NCBI GenBank assembly: GCA_964478055.1
Contig: CAYZHV010000065.1
Span: 1-16,326 of the forward strand
Source: CAYZHV01 sp964478055
Lineage (GTDB): Bacteria; Spirochaetota; Spirochaetia; DSM-27196; Alkalispirochaetaceae
Direction of reading: 5' to 3'
DNA length: 16,326 bases
Shown: piece by piece, positions 6,718-15,000 of the stretch
How the letters are laid out: each line of letters opens with the position of its first letter
Position numbering within the stretch: position 1 is the stretch's first letter
Notes under the pieces: model-generated
Told to the model about the DNA's origin: nothing
What the model saw: only the letters and a program-made list of their open reading frames with translations
Databases searched by the model: none
Translations under genes and position numbers: made by a program

Positions 6718-6742
6718 CACCCCCAGACCGGCGTGATAGCGT
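6714..6742 (+). promoter_or_regulatory. Promoter of the yebC-ruvCAB-queA operon
   Basis: A perfect TTGACA (6714-6719) is followed after 17 bp by TAGCGT (6737-6742), with a TG one base upstream of it (6734-6735), i.e. an extended -10. The -35 contains the hemW stop codon. Transcription starting near 6749 gives a leader of about 30 bases with an AGGAGA ribosome site at 6771. Confidence 0.65.
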
Positions 6743-6780
6743 CGTTAGTACCGCAGGCAGAACGATTTATAGGAGAGCGA

Positions 6781-7518
6781 ATGTCCGGTCATAACAAATG
6801 GTCGACCATCAAGCATAAGAAGGGCGCCGCCGATGCGAAGCGGGGTAAGCTCTTCACCAAACTTATCAAAGAAATCACCGTAGCCGCCCGAGAAGGCGGC
6901 GGAGACGAAAACGCAAATCCCCGGCTTAGAACCGCGATTCTCAAGGCAAAAGACGCCAATATGCCCAAGGACAACATCGAACGGGCAGTGAAAAAAGGTA
7001 CCGGCGAGCTCGGGGGCGAGGATTACCTCGATCTGGTCTATGAAGGCTACGGGCCCGGAGGCGTTGCCATCATGGTAGAGTGCCTTACGGACAACAAGAA
7101 CAGGACCGCCGCCGATGTCCGCAGCATCTTTTCCAAACACGGCGGGAACCTCGGCGAGAACGGCTGTGTCTCTTACCTCTTCAGCAGAAAGGGCGTCATG
7201 ACCTACGACGCTGAGAAGTACAGCGAGGACGATATCCTGGAGGTCGCCCTTGAGGCAGGGGCAGAGGATGTCTCGACCCAGGGTGAAGCGATCGAGGTCG
7301 ATACTGCTCCGGACGAGTTTGACACGGTCCTGGGAGCGCTGCAGCAGAAGGGATTCGAGCACGAGACAGCGGAAATCACCATGGTTCCGGAGTCCACGAT
7401 CTCCCTCGACGAGGATGGAACCCGCAAGGCCCTCCGGCTGATCGAGCTCCTGGATGACCACGACGACGTGCAGAACGTATCCACCAACCTCGACATACCT
7501 GACGACTTCGACTACTAA
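6781..7518 (+). CDS. yebC: YebC/TACO1-family translation factor or regulator
   Basis: This 245-residue protein is a full-length YebC: SGHNKWSTIKHKKGAADAKR at the start (residues 2-21), then FTKLIKEITVAAREGG, PRLRTAILKAKDANMPKDNIERAVKKGTG, YEGYGPGGVAIMVECLTDNKNRTA and a DVSTQGEAIEV block. The family was long called a transcriptional regulator; more recent work ties YebC/TACO1 to easing ribosome stalls, including at proline runs. The start is set by homology and by AGGAGA four bases before the ATG; the frame is open about 48 bases further up but without family similarity. Position directly upstream of ruvC is a common bacterial arrangement. It abuts ruvC with no gap. Confidence 0.96.
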   Translation: MSGHNKWSTIKHKKGAADAKRGKLFTKLIKEITVAAREGGGDENANPRLRTAILKAKDANMPKDNIERAVKKGTGELGGEDYLDLVYEGYGPGGVAIMVECLTDNKNRTAADVRSIFSKHGGNLGENGCVSYLFSRKGVMTYDAEKYSEDDILEVALEAGAEDVSTQGEAIEVDTAPDEFDTVLGALQQKGFEHETAEITMVPESTISLDEDGTRKALRLIELLDDHDDVQNVSTNLDIPDDFDY

Positions 7519-8028
7519 ATGGCGGTAATCCTTGGTATCGATCCGGGTCTCGCCGCTACGGGATGGGGCCTGATCGACGCCCGAGGCAACTCTCTTCGCT
7601 ATATAGGCCACGGCGTGGTCCGAACAGACGCCTCCTGGACCCCGGGAAGACGACTTCTCAAGATCCACAGGGAGCTCGAGGAGATTTGCACAACCGCAGG
7701 ACCCGTCGCGGCGGCCATAGAGAGCCTCTACTTCGCCAAGAACATTACCAGTGCCATTCCCGTCGCCCAGGCTCGAGGCGTGGTGATGCTTCTCCTCGAA
7801 CAACAGAGAATTCCCGCGGAGGAATACCCGCCTCAGGCGATCAAGCAGGCCTTGGTTGGACACGGTCGGGCCGAGAAGGAGCAGGTACAGGAGCTCGTCC
7901 GCCTCCTCCTGGGACTCCAGGAGATCCCGAAACCGGACCACGCCGCGGACGCCCTGGCGGCGGCCATAACACACCACCACTCCGGGCAGGGACGGAGTAT
8001 CATACTCGGGGAGGAGGAAACCAAATGA
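7519..8028 (+). CDS. ruvC: Holliday junction resolvase RuvC
   Basis: RuvC is the dimeric RNase H-fold endonuclease that cuts Holliday junctions after RuvAB migration. In 169 residues the metal-binding residues are Asp8 (GIDPGLAATGWG), Glu68 (AIESLYFAKN), His141 and Asp144 (KPDHAADALAAAITH). His in place of the third Asp of E. coli is a common variant. The DNA-contact block YPPQAIKQALVGHGRAEK (103-120) is typical. Its ATG follows the yebC TAA directly, with no strong ribosome site visible, suggesting coupling to yebC. Its TGA overlaps the ruvA ATG. Confidence 0.97.
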   Translation: MAVILGIDPGLAATGWGLIDARGNSLRYIGHGVVRTDASWTPGRRLLKIHRELEEICTTAGPVAAAIESLYFAKNITSAIPVAQARGVVMLLLEQQRIPAEEYPPQAIKQALVGHGRAEKEQVQELVRLLLGLQEIPKPDHAADALAAAITHHHSGQGRSIILGEEETK

Positions 8029-8624
8029 TTCACGCCCTTACCGGAGCGATAACCGGGGCCACCCCGAACGCGGTCATTCTCAGAACCGGGCCGATGCACT
8101 GGCAGATCGAAGCGAGCGCCGGGACGATTCGGACCCTTATGGGCCACCGCGGCGAGGAAGTGACGGTCTTTACCTACCTCCACTCCCGGGACGACGGTCT
8201 CACCCTCTTCGGATTTGCCACCGAGGCGGAGCGTTCCCTCTTTTTCGATCTCATCAAAGTCGACGGAATCGGGCCAAAACAGGCGATTCGCATACTCTCA
8301 GGAACTAGCGTGGAGAGCTTTCTCCAGAGCGTGGAGGAGGGTAACGTGGACGCCCTTACCCACATAAAAGGGTTGGGAATGAAAACAGCCCAGAAAATAC
8401 TTCTCAGCCTCCAGGATCGCCTCGTCCAGGCCAGCTCAACGGGTGCCGCCGGGGGCAAAGAGCCTCACGGTGAGATTCTCGAAGCTCTCGTGGAGATGGG
8501 CTACGACCGTCGCCTCGCCCGTGACGCCCTTGGAAGGGTCGCGGAGGAGCTATCCCGGACCCGGATGCCCGAGAACGAGCGGGAACAGGAGCTATTCAGG
8601 CGAGCAATAATCGAGCTGAGCTGA
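8025..8624 (+). CDS. ruvA: Holliday junction branch-migration protein RuvA
   Basis: RuvA tetramers hold the four-way junction and load RuvB. The 199-residue product shows the N-terminal OB-fold (about 1-64), two helix-hairpin-helix motifs (LIKVDGIGPKQAIRIL at 76-91 and LTHIKGLGMKTAQKILLSL at 111-129), a flexible linker rich in Ser, Gly and Ala (136-144) and a C-terminal RuvB-contacting three-helix domain (about 150-199). The start is decided by homology, by the ATGA overlap with ruvC and by the GGAGGAGG site at about 8010-8018. An apparent 353-residue ORF in this frame simply runs back through ruvC. Confidence 0.96.
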   Translation: MIHALTGAITGATPNAVILRTGPMHWQIEASAGTIRTLMGHRGEEVTVFTYLHSRDDGLTLFGFATEAERSLFFDLIKVDGIGPKQAIRILSGTSVESFLQSVEEGNVDALTHIKGLGMKTAQKILLSLQDRLVQASSTGAAGGKEPHGEILEALVEMGYDRRLARDALGRVAEELSRTRMPENEREQELFRRAIIELS

Positions 8625-8639
8625 TAGAGTAGTAGCGGT

Positions 8640-9662
8640 ATGAGTGATGAGCACCCCCTCCACGGAGGAGCGCACCTGGATGACGAGGCGGAGATGACGC
8701 TTCGCCCGCAGCGGCTCGAGGAGTTCCAGGGACAGCGGGAGATCAAGGAGAATTTACGGGTCTTTATAACCGCCGCCCGGGAACGAGAGGAAGCTCTCGA
8801 CCACGTGTTCCTGAGTGGTCCTCCGGGGCTCGGCAAGACAACCCTGGCGGGTATCATGGCTCACGAGATGGAGGGCGATTTCAAGGCGACCTCCGCTCCG
8901 GCCCTGGAAAAACCGAAGGATCTGGCGGGTATTCTCACGACCCTGGCCCCGGGGACTCTCTTCTTCATCGATGAGGTGCATCGACTCAAGCCCGCGTTGG
9001 AAGAGATGCTCTACATTGCCATGGAAGACTTTGAGATCGACTGGGTTATCGGGCAGGGTCCCGCGGCGCGAACCATACGGATCCCCTTACCGCGGTTTAC
9101 CCTGGTAGGCGCTACAACCCGCCCGGGAGCGGTGGCGGCGCCTCTTTTTACCCGCTTCGGCATCACCGCCCGGCTCAACTTCTACACCGAGGAAGATATC
9201 GTCTCGATCCTCCGCCGCTCCGCGGATATTCTCGAGGTGCCCGTGGACGAAGACGCCTACCTGCTTCTGGCACGCTCCTCTCGGGGTACGCCTCGAGTGG
9301 CAAACCGCCTCCTGCGACGAATGCGAGACTTTGCCCAGGTCCTCGCCGGTGGCAACATCACCATTAAGGTGGTGGAAGAGGGTATGCGCCGCCTCGGCAT
9401 CGACACCTACGGCCTCGAGGAGCACGACCGGGTCATTCTTCGCACTATCGTAGAAAAATACGGTGGAGGACCGGTCGGGGCGGAAACTCTCGCCATTTCC
9501 GTGGGAGAAGGCATAGAGTCCCTGGAGGACTTCTACGAGCCCTATTTGATTCAAAGAGGCCTTTTGCAGCGCACCCCCCGAGGCAGAATCGTCACACCCT
9601 TTGCGAGACAACTACTTGGATTGGAGGATACCTCCGGTGGAGACCAGAGCCTTCTCTTTTGA
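8640..9662 (+). CDS. ruvB: Holliday junction branch-migration helicase RuvB
   Basis: RuvB is the AAA+ hexameric motor that pumps DNA through the RuvA-junction complex. The 340-residue product has LRPQRLEEFQGQ (21-32), Walker A GPPGLGKTT (60-68), Walker B FFIDEVH (108-114), sensor-1 GATTRPGAV (157-165) and the arginine-finger loop TRFGI with Arg172. It ends with the winged-helix DNA-binding domain (GGGPVGAETLAISVGE, EDFYEPYLIQRGLLQRTPRGR). Length is normal. The ribosome site before the ATG is weak. Only 15 bases separate it from ruvA, and queA starts inside its last 26 bases. Confidence 0.97.
   Translation: MSDEHPLHGGAHLDDEAEMTLRPQRLEEFQGQREIKENLRVFITAAREREEALDHVFLSGPPGLGKTTLAGIMAHEMEGDFKATSAPALEKPKDLAGILTTLAPGTLFFIDEVHRLKPALEEMLYIAMEDFEIDWVIGQGPAARTIRIPLPRFTLVGATTRPGAVAAPLFTRFGITARLNFYTEEDIVSILRRSADILEVPVDEDAYLLLARSSRGTPRVANRLLRRMRDFAQVLAGGNITIKVVEEGMRRLGIDTYGLEEHDRVILRTIVEKYGGGPVGAETLAISVGEGIESLEDFYEPYLIQRGLLQRTPRGRIVTPFARQLLGLEDTSGGDQSLLF
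9623..9628 (+). promoter_or_regulatory. queA Shine-Dalgarno within ruvB
   Basis: GGAGGA lies eight bases before the GTG at 9637, inside the last codons of ruvB. It favours this GTG over a TTG at 9601 that would add twelve residues unlike other QueA N-termini. Confidence 0.65.
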
Positions 9663-10731
9663 CCTTCCCGAAGAACTAATAGCACAGCATCCGACCACCG
9701 AACGGGGCAAGAGCCGCCTCCTGGTCGCGGATCGTTCGTCCGGCAACATCGTGGACACTAAGGTCTCCTCCTTGCACGAGCATCTGGAGCCCGGGACTGT
9801 AATGGTTCTCAACGACTCCCGGGTGCGAAAGGCGAGGATCTACGCCACCCCGATCGGCGGGACGGCGCCGGTGGAGTTTCTCCTTGTCCGGCCACTCACC
9901 GTTGCCCACAGCCCGGACACCGGGGAGCGGCGTTCCGGAGAGCAGGGGAACGACGCATTGGGACCCCACGCCACGGAGTGGCTCGCCACGGTAAACAAGG
10001 CGAAACGGCAACGTCCCGGGCGGCGATACACCTTTCCCGAGGGGGTCGAGGCGGAGATCGTTGGCGTCGACGAGCGGTATCGCCGGGTTCGATTCTACGG
10101 AACGGTGGACGAGGCGTACCTAGAACGGAACGGCCATGTGCCCCTGCCTCCCTACATTCGCCGGGAGGACACCCCCGCGGATAGCGAGCGGTACCAGACG
10201 GTATACGCCCGCAATACCGGCTCCGTGGCAGCCCCCACTGCGGGATTGCACTTCACCGAAGAAATCTTTGACTCCCTCCGGGAGAGAGGGGTGGAAATCC
10301 ACCGCATTACGCTTCACGTGGGCCTGGGAACATTTCTCCCGGTGACCTCCGATGAGGTCGAAGAGCACCGAATGCACAGCGAGGAGTTCACCATTACTGA
10401 CGAAACCGCCGCCGCCGTGGAACAGGCGAAGCGGGAAGGGCGGCCGGTGCTGGCGGTGGGGACAACTTCTCTTCGCTCTCTCGAGGCGGCCTGGATACCG
10501 GGAGAGGAGCGACTCCAGCGGGGAGACCAGGAGACGGATATCTTCATTTATCCGGGATACACCTTTCAGGTGGTTGACCAGCTCTTCACCAACTTCCACA
10601 CACCGAAGTCGACCCTGCTCATGCTCGTTTCCGCCTTTGCCGGCCGGGAGCAACTCCTCAGCTGGTACGAGCACGCGGTAGAGGAGCGTTACCGCTTTTT
10701 CAGCTACGGTGACGCAATGTTGATGAAGTAA
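9637..10731 (+). CDS. queA: S-adenosylmethionine:tRNA ribosyltransferase-isomerase QueA
   Basis: QueA transfers and rearranges the ribose of SAM onto preQ1 in tRNA, giving epoxyqueuosine at the wobble position of GUN-anticodon tRNAs. The 364-residue product from the GTG begins ETRAFSFDLPEELIAQHP, the normal N-terminus. It shows the VMVLNDSRVRKARIYA, DERYQTVYA-like (SERYQTVYARNTGSVAAPTAGLHFT), HVGLGTFLPV, NFHTPKSTLLMLVSAFAG and YRFFSYGDAMLM blocks. A polar insert near residues 95-115 makes it slightly longer than many relatives. GTG was chosen for its GGAGGA site and the homology-defined start; it overlaps ruvB by 26 bp. Last gene of the yebC-ruv operon; queA after ruvAB is a common order. Its stop abuts the convergent gene with no gap. 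Confidence 0.96.
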   Translation: METRAFSFDLPEELIAQHPTTERGKSRLLVADRSSGNIVDTKVSSLHEHLEPGTVMVLNDSRVRKARIYATPIGGTAPVEFLLVRPLTVAHSPDTGERRSGEQGNDALGPHATEWLATVNKAKRQRPGRRYTFPEGVEAEIVGVDERYRRVRFYGTVDEAYLERNGHVPLPPYIRREDTPADSERYQTVYARNTGSVAAPTAGLHFTEEIFDSLRERGVEIHRITLHVGLGTFLPVTSDEVEEHRMHSEEFTITDETAAAVEQAKREGRPVLAVGTTSLRSLEAAWIPGEERLQRGDQETDIFIYPGYTFQVVDQLFTNFHTPKSTLLMLVSAFAGREQLLSWYEHAVEERYRFFSYGDAMLMK

Positions 10732-11376
10732 TCAGTAGCTGTTCTCGTCCATCGCCTCGAAAGCGGCTCGCACATCCTCGAGACGACGCAAGTGGCGATC
10801 TATGATGAAGCCGTAGTCGAGCTCTCCCGTCGAAATACGGTGTTGCTCATCTTCCCAGTTCTGTATCTCCTCGAGACTCAACCAGCGAAACTGTCCCGCC
10901 CGTTCGGCCCACCGCTGCGCTTCGGACCAGTAGTAGCGCGCCTCCCGGAAGAGGGACTCCGCGATTTCCAGGCTTTCCAGATTGTCCTCTTTCCAGGGGT
11001 AGTTGTAGAAGTACGCCTCGAACTTATTGTACTTGCTTCCCCAGCGAAGGTAGAGCTCCGTGAGCTTGAGATTTATGTGCATGGAAAAGAGATAACGGTA
11101 CCACTCCCATTCACGTTCATTCTCTATTCGTGCAAGGGCGTGCAGGGGATTGGCAAAATCCGCCTCCTGCACCTGCTCGAGCCAGTAGATATTCTCTTTG
11201 ATCCGTTCCGGATACTGGTAGAGATGTACGTGATAGAGCTCGTAGAGCTGCTCCTTGTAAATGAGGCGGTACGCCTCCAGGGGAGTGGGGAGCAAGATTG
11301 TCAAAAGCAACGCGAAAAGGGACCCGCGATAGAGAGCTCTCACGCTTCTCTTATCGGCGTTCCCGGGGCTCCTCAT
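10732..11376 (-). CDS. Exported aromatic-rich protein of unknown function
   Basis: I do not recognise this 214-residue protein. It begins with a basic region (residues 1-18), a hydrophobic core (about 19-30) and a likely signal-peptidase site after LEA (35), so it should be released to the periplasm. The mature part is helical in character and unusually aromatic: 18 tyrosines and 9 tryptophans in about 179 residues, as in YELYHVHLYQYPERIKENIYW, and no cysteine. This could suit a helical-repeat protein that packs against a membrane or partner, but that is guesswork. Its ATG overlaps the tmk TGA as ATGA and has no strong ribosome site of its own, so its translation probably depends on tmk. It converges with queA, stop to stop, without a gap. 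Confidence 0.82.
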   Translation of the reverse strand: MRSPGNADKRSVRALYRGSLFALLLTILLPTPLEAYRLIYKEQLYELYHVHLYQYPERIKENIYWLEQVQEADFANPLHALARIENEREWEWYRYLFSMHINLKLTELYLRWGSKYNKFEAYFYNYPWKEDNLESLEIAESLFREARYYWSEAQRWAERAGQFRWLSLEEIQNWEDEQHRISTGELDYGFIIDRHLRRLEDVRAAFEAMDENSY

Positions 11377-11981
11377 AACCGCAAGGATCTAAGGATGACC
11401 TCCGTTAGATGCTCCACTGGAAGAGAGCCGTCGAGACGGTGTATCTCGATGCCGCTCTGCGCAAAGTGTATTAGGGTACGCTCATAGAAGCGCTTTACCT
11501 CTCTCTGGAAGGCGATACGTTCGTACATGTCCCGCTTTTCCCGTCCGGATAGTCGCTGCTCACCGAGATCCGGGTCGATATCGAGGTAGAAGAGATATCG
11601 GGGCAGGGGAAAGGGCTCATTGAGCCGATAAACAAAGTCGAAGCCACAGTGGACGCTCTGATAGGCAAGGGAGGAGAAGAGGTAGCGATCAGATATGACG
11701 AAATCCCCCGCCTCGAGGCGCGCGGTTACGCAATCGGGGCCCTGATAGAGGTGGTCGGTACGGTCCGCGGCGTAGAGATGCGCTATTGTCCGCGGCTCCG
11801 CCGGCACCTCACGGTGGAGAATGCGGCGAATAAGCTTGCCTATTTCCCCCTCCGTGGGCTCGCAGGTGAGATGGACCGCTTCCTTCTCCCTGAGAACCGA
11901 GGCGAGGGCCTTGGCCTGGGTTGTAGTACCGGCTCCGTCGAGCCCCTCTATGACCGCGAAGCGATCGAGCAGTTCTGACAC
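11373..11981 (-). CDS. tmk: Thymidylate kinase (dTMP kinase) with an atypical P-loop
   Basis: Tmk phosphorylates dTMP to dTDP for DNA synthesis. The 202-residue product has the fold landmarks: the P-loop region IEGLDGAGTTTQ (11-22), EPTEGEIG (41-48), YAADRTDHL (70-78), the DRYLFSSLAYQ dTMP-binding block (98-108) and a LID with an ERLSGREKRD-like EQRLSGREKRD (141-151). In the standard P-loop G-x-D-G-x-G-K-S/T, the lysine position is Thr19. I believe treponemal relatives also lack this lysine, but cannot check here. The start is GTG at 11981 with AGGAG seven bases upstream. It is divergent from the TamB-like gene and translationally coupled to the exported protein gene downstream. Confidence 0.92.
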   Translation of the reverse strand: MSELLDRFAVIEGLDGAGTTTQAKALASVLREKEAVHLTCEPTEGEIGKLIRRILHREVPAEPRTIAHLYAADRTDHLYQGPDCVTARLEAGDFVISDRYLFSSLAYQSVHCGFDFVYRLNEPFPLPRYLFYLDIDPDLGEQRLSGREKRDMYERIAFQREVKRFYERTLIHFAQSGIEIHRLDGSLPVEHLTEVILRSLRL

Positions 11982-12005
11982 TACTTCTCTCCTGAAAACG
12001 TTGCG

Positions 12006-12014
12006 TGATAGATT
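12006..12014 (+). promoter_or_regulatory. Candidate extended -10 for the TamB-like gene
   Basis: TG-A-TAGATT (12006-12014) is an extended -10 in the 53-bp space between the divergent tmk and TamB-like starts. No good -35 lies 16-18 bp upstream, so support is weak. Transcription would start near 12021, again leaving a very short leader. Confidence 0.3.
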
Positions 12015-12034
12015 AGAGTACAGGAAATTCGGCG

Positions 12035-15000
12035 ATGCATCGAAGCCCTTTGGGCCATTACTTTCAGCGGTATCTTCATCTCATCGTCCTCGCGGTAGCG
12101 GTTCTCGGTCTCGCGCTCCTCACACCGGTGGTGAGAGATCTACTCTATCGGCAGTTCGACGATGTGAGAAGCAACATTACCGCCTCTCTCACCCAACAAC
12201 TCGGTCGCCCCTTTAGCTATGAGCGCCTTTCGCCTTCGGTTTTCCGCAATCTGGAGATCTATGGACTCGAGATTGAAGGACCCCGAGGAGATACGCTGCG
12301 AATCGACCGCGCCAGAGCCTCCTACAGCATTCTCGCGATTCTCTTCGGGGACGTTCAGAACGTCGTGGAGAGGCTTATCATTCAACGGGCCTATCTCGAA
12401 ATCGATTTCACCCGGGACCGCGCCTTTATAGAAAACGTGCGGGAGTCCCTCTTTGGTCGCGGCCTCTTTCCCCAGGACCTCACCATCTCCTTGAGAGAAG
12501 TGGAGATCCGCCTCATCCAGGAGGGCCTCACGGTCCAAATGACCAATATCGGCGGAGAGGTCCAGCTCGAAGACCCGAGCATCCTCGCGGACCTTCAGTC
12601 ACGGGTTGTCCTGCGGGGGGAGGGGGAGAATCCGGTGCAGCTCGAAAGCCAGGTGGCGGTGCAAATGAGCACTGCCCGGGGCTTCGAGAGTCTCGATGGC
12701 GAGATCGCCCTGGGTAGGCTCTTTGGAACGCACCTCGTGGTCGATCCTCTCGCCTTTGACGTCGCAAAGTCCGGAAGTAGTTGGAGCGTGACCAAACAGC
12801 AGGACGCCCAACCCTTCGACCTCCGGGTGGACGTCTCGGAGGAAGAGGTAACCCTTTCGGCCCAAATGGACCGGTTCGTACCGGGTGACATCGTTTCCCC
12901 GGGTCCACCTTTGGCGGAGTTAGGACCCTGGCTCGAGAGTTCTCTTACCGGGGACGCGGAGATTCGTCTCGCCGAGGGGGAGTTGGCGGGGTATGCAGCG
13001 GATCTCCAAGCGTACGTACCGTCAGGATCGCTTCCCGAGCCCCTGGCTCTGGCGGTCACCGCCGAAGGCGATCAGCAGCAGGTGGAAGTTGAAACGCTCG
13101 AGCTCTCTGACCCCCGGGGTGGGGTGGCCAGATTCGGGGGCACCCTCGATCTTGATCGCGTGGTCGCCGCGGGACGGCTCACTTTTTCCAACTTCAGCTA
13201 TGCTGGCTCCCCGGCTGTTACCGGAGGAGGAAGTCTATCCTCCCTGGACGGGAGACAAGGTTTCTCTTCCGTGGCGCTTACCGTGGCGGAAAGCACGATC
13301 TACCACCTCTCCGGTTCCGTCGAGCTTGGAGAGCTTCTGCGCAACGGAGATACCCCTTCGGACTTCGAGGTTGCCCTCTCCCTGAACCCCGAGAGAACTG
13401 GCATAGTCCGGGGCAGTGGCTCCATCGGGAGTGAAGGAGTTATCTCCCTGGACGCGCAAGTCGAACAGGTCTCTCTGGATGAGCTTCTCGACGCCCTGGG
13501 TAGCTACGATCCTCGGATTGCCCGGTACGCCGGTTCGGTCCCTGACGGGCGGTATCGTCTCGATACCCGTCTACGAGTTCGCCGGGACAAAGAAGGGCTC
13601 TACATCCGGGCGCCCTTCGTCTCTCTCTTCGATACGGAAGACTTTGATACCTATCTCTCTCTCAACCTCACCTACGATCAGGGTACCCTGGTTCTGGAAG
13701 ACATCGTTGGGGGTACCGCGGGCTATGAGGGGACCGGCCGACTCTTCGCCAGGCTCTCCAGTGGTGGGACCCTGGATTTCGAACTCGATCTCGACGTAGA
13801 GGGGATCGAGTACTCTCTCCGAGGTCTCTATACACCGGGAGATAGTTTTGTCTTCTCCGGTGGCCACGGGGTCGATGGGCGGATCTACCAGAGCCGAAAT
13901 GGAGAAATCCTCTTTGCCCTCAGGGGCATGTCCATTCCGGTGCCCTTGCAAAGCGGAACCGGGGCCCTCACCTTCAGGTTAGACGGCAGATACGCTTCTG
14001 CCTCGGATTGGCGCGTGCAGCTCAGGCAGATCAGGCTAAACGGAACAGAGTTTCTGCTTACCCGATCCTCAGGCCGCCTGGAAGTCGCCGGTGTAGCGGA
14101 ACCTGACGGTATTACGCTGAGTTCAATCGAGTATGAAGACCCGGTTTCCAATCTTACCGGAAAAGGAACGGTAAAGTGGCAGTCCCTGATGCCCCTGACG
14201 GTGGCCCTCAACGCCCGCCTGGAGTCCACCCAGGGGGACGAGCGGTACGAGATCTCCGGTAGTTACGAGGAAGGCAACGTTGCCGCGACCCTCTCTGCGG
14301 TGCGGGTGCCTTTTCTCCGCCTCGGAATGGAGGGTTTACGAGGCGGGGTGGACATGAATGTGCGGATACGGGGAACCCCCGCTGACCCGACTCTCACAGT
14401 CAACGTTCGAAGCAACGAGGCGGGTATCGCCGCGGAAGAGTTGGTTTTCTCAGGAAGTCTCGCCTACCAGGAGGGCCTTCTCGAGCTCAGGTCGTTGGCT
14501 CTGGAGTACAGCACCTACGTCCTCCGAGTGCAGAACGGAACCGTCGACCAGGAGAACGAGACCGTGGAGCTCGCCTTCACGGTTGACAACAACGCCCTTC
14601 AGCGAGAGCAGGCTATCACCGGAAACCTGCAAGTCGATTACTCTCTGCCGCAGTTTACGGAGGAACCGGTGCTGGCGGTTCTCCAGGCCCAGGGAATCCT
14701 GCGGATGGACGGATTTCGCCCCCTGACGGCGGAGGACACCGGGGCCCGGGAGCTTCGCCTGGCCTATGCGGAGAACGAGCTTACCCTCACCAACTGGTAC
14801 CGCGACGGGTTACTGCTCCGTTTCAACCGGGAGAGCGGCGAGTTCTCGGGCTACGCCAGGGAGCCCTTGATCGTTCAGGCGGTCTTCGAGGGCACCCTGG
14901 GGGAAGGGGAGATCGAAACGACGATTACCGAGATCGACGTCTCTTTAGCTGCCCTTCTCGACCGGCTTCCCTCGGAGCGCCGTTTGGTCGATTCCGGTGA

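Noticed and set aside
6745..7980. A 411-codon open frame on the minus strand opposite yebC and ruvC
   Set aside because: It lies antisense to two certain genes, has no recognisable domain and no upstream ribosome site; long antisense frames are common in GC-rich coding DNA.
7563..8024. N-terminal extension of ruvA back through ruvC
   Set aside because: RuvA homology begins exactly at the ATG at 8025, which has a strong ribosome site; the rest is an out-of-frame reading of ruvC.
10701..10741. Inverted repeat CAGCTAC/GTAGCTG at the queA convergent junction as a terminator
   Set aside because: The loop is 27 bases, there is no U-tract after the stem on either strand, and the repeat arises because both genes encode Ser-Tyr near their ends.
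12033..12042. 10-bp palindrome CGATGCATCG across the TamB-like start codon
   Set aside because: A palindrome this short is expected by chance in a window of this size, and it lies past the likely transcription start; nothing else supports an operator.
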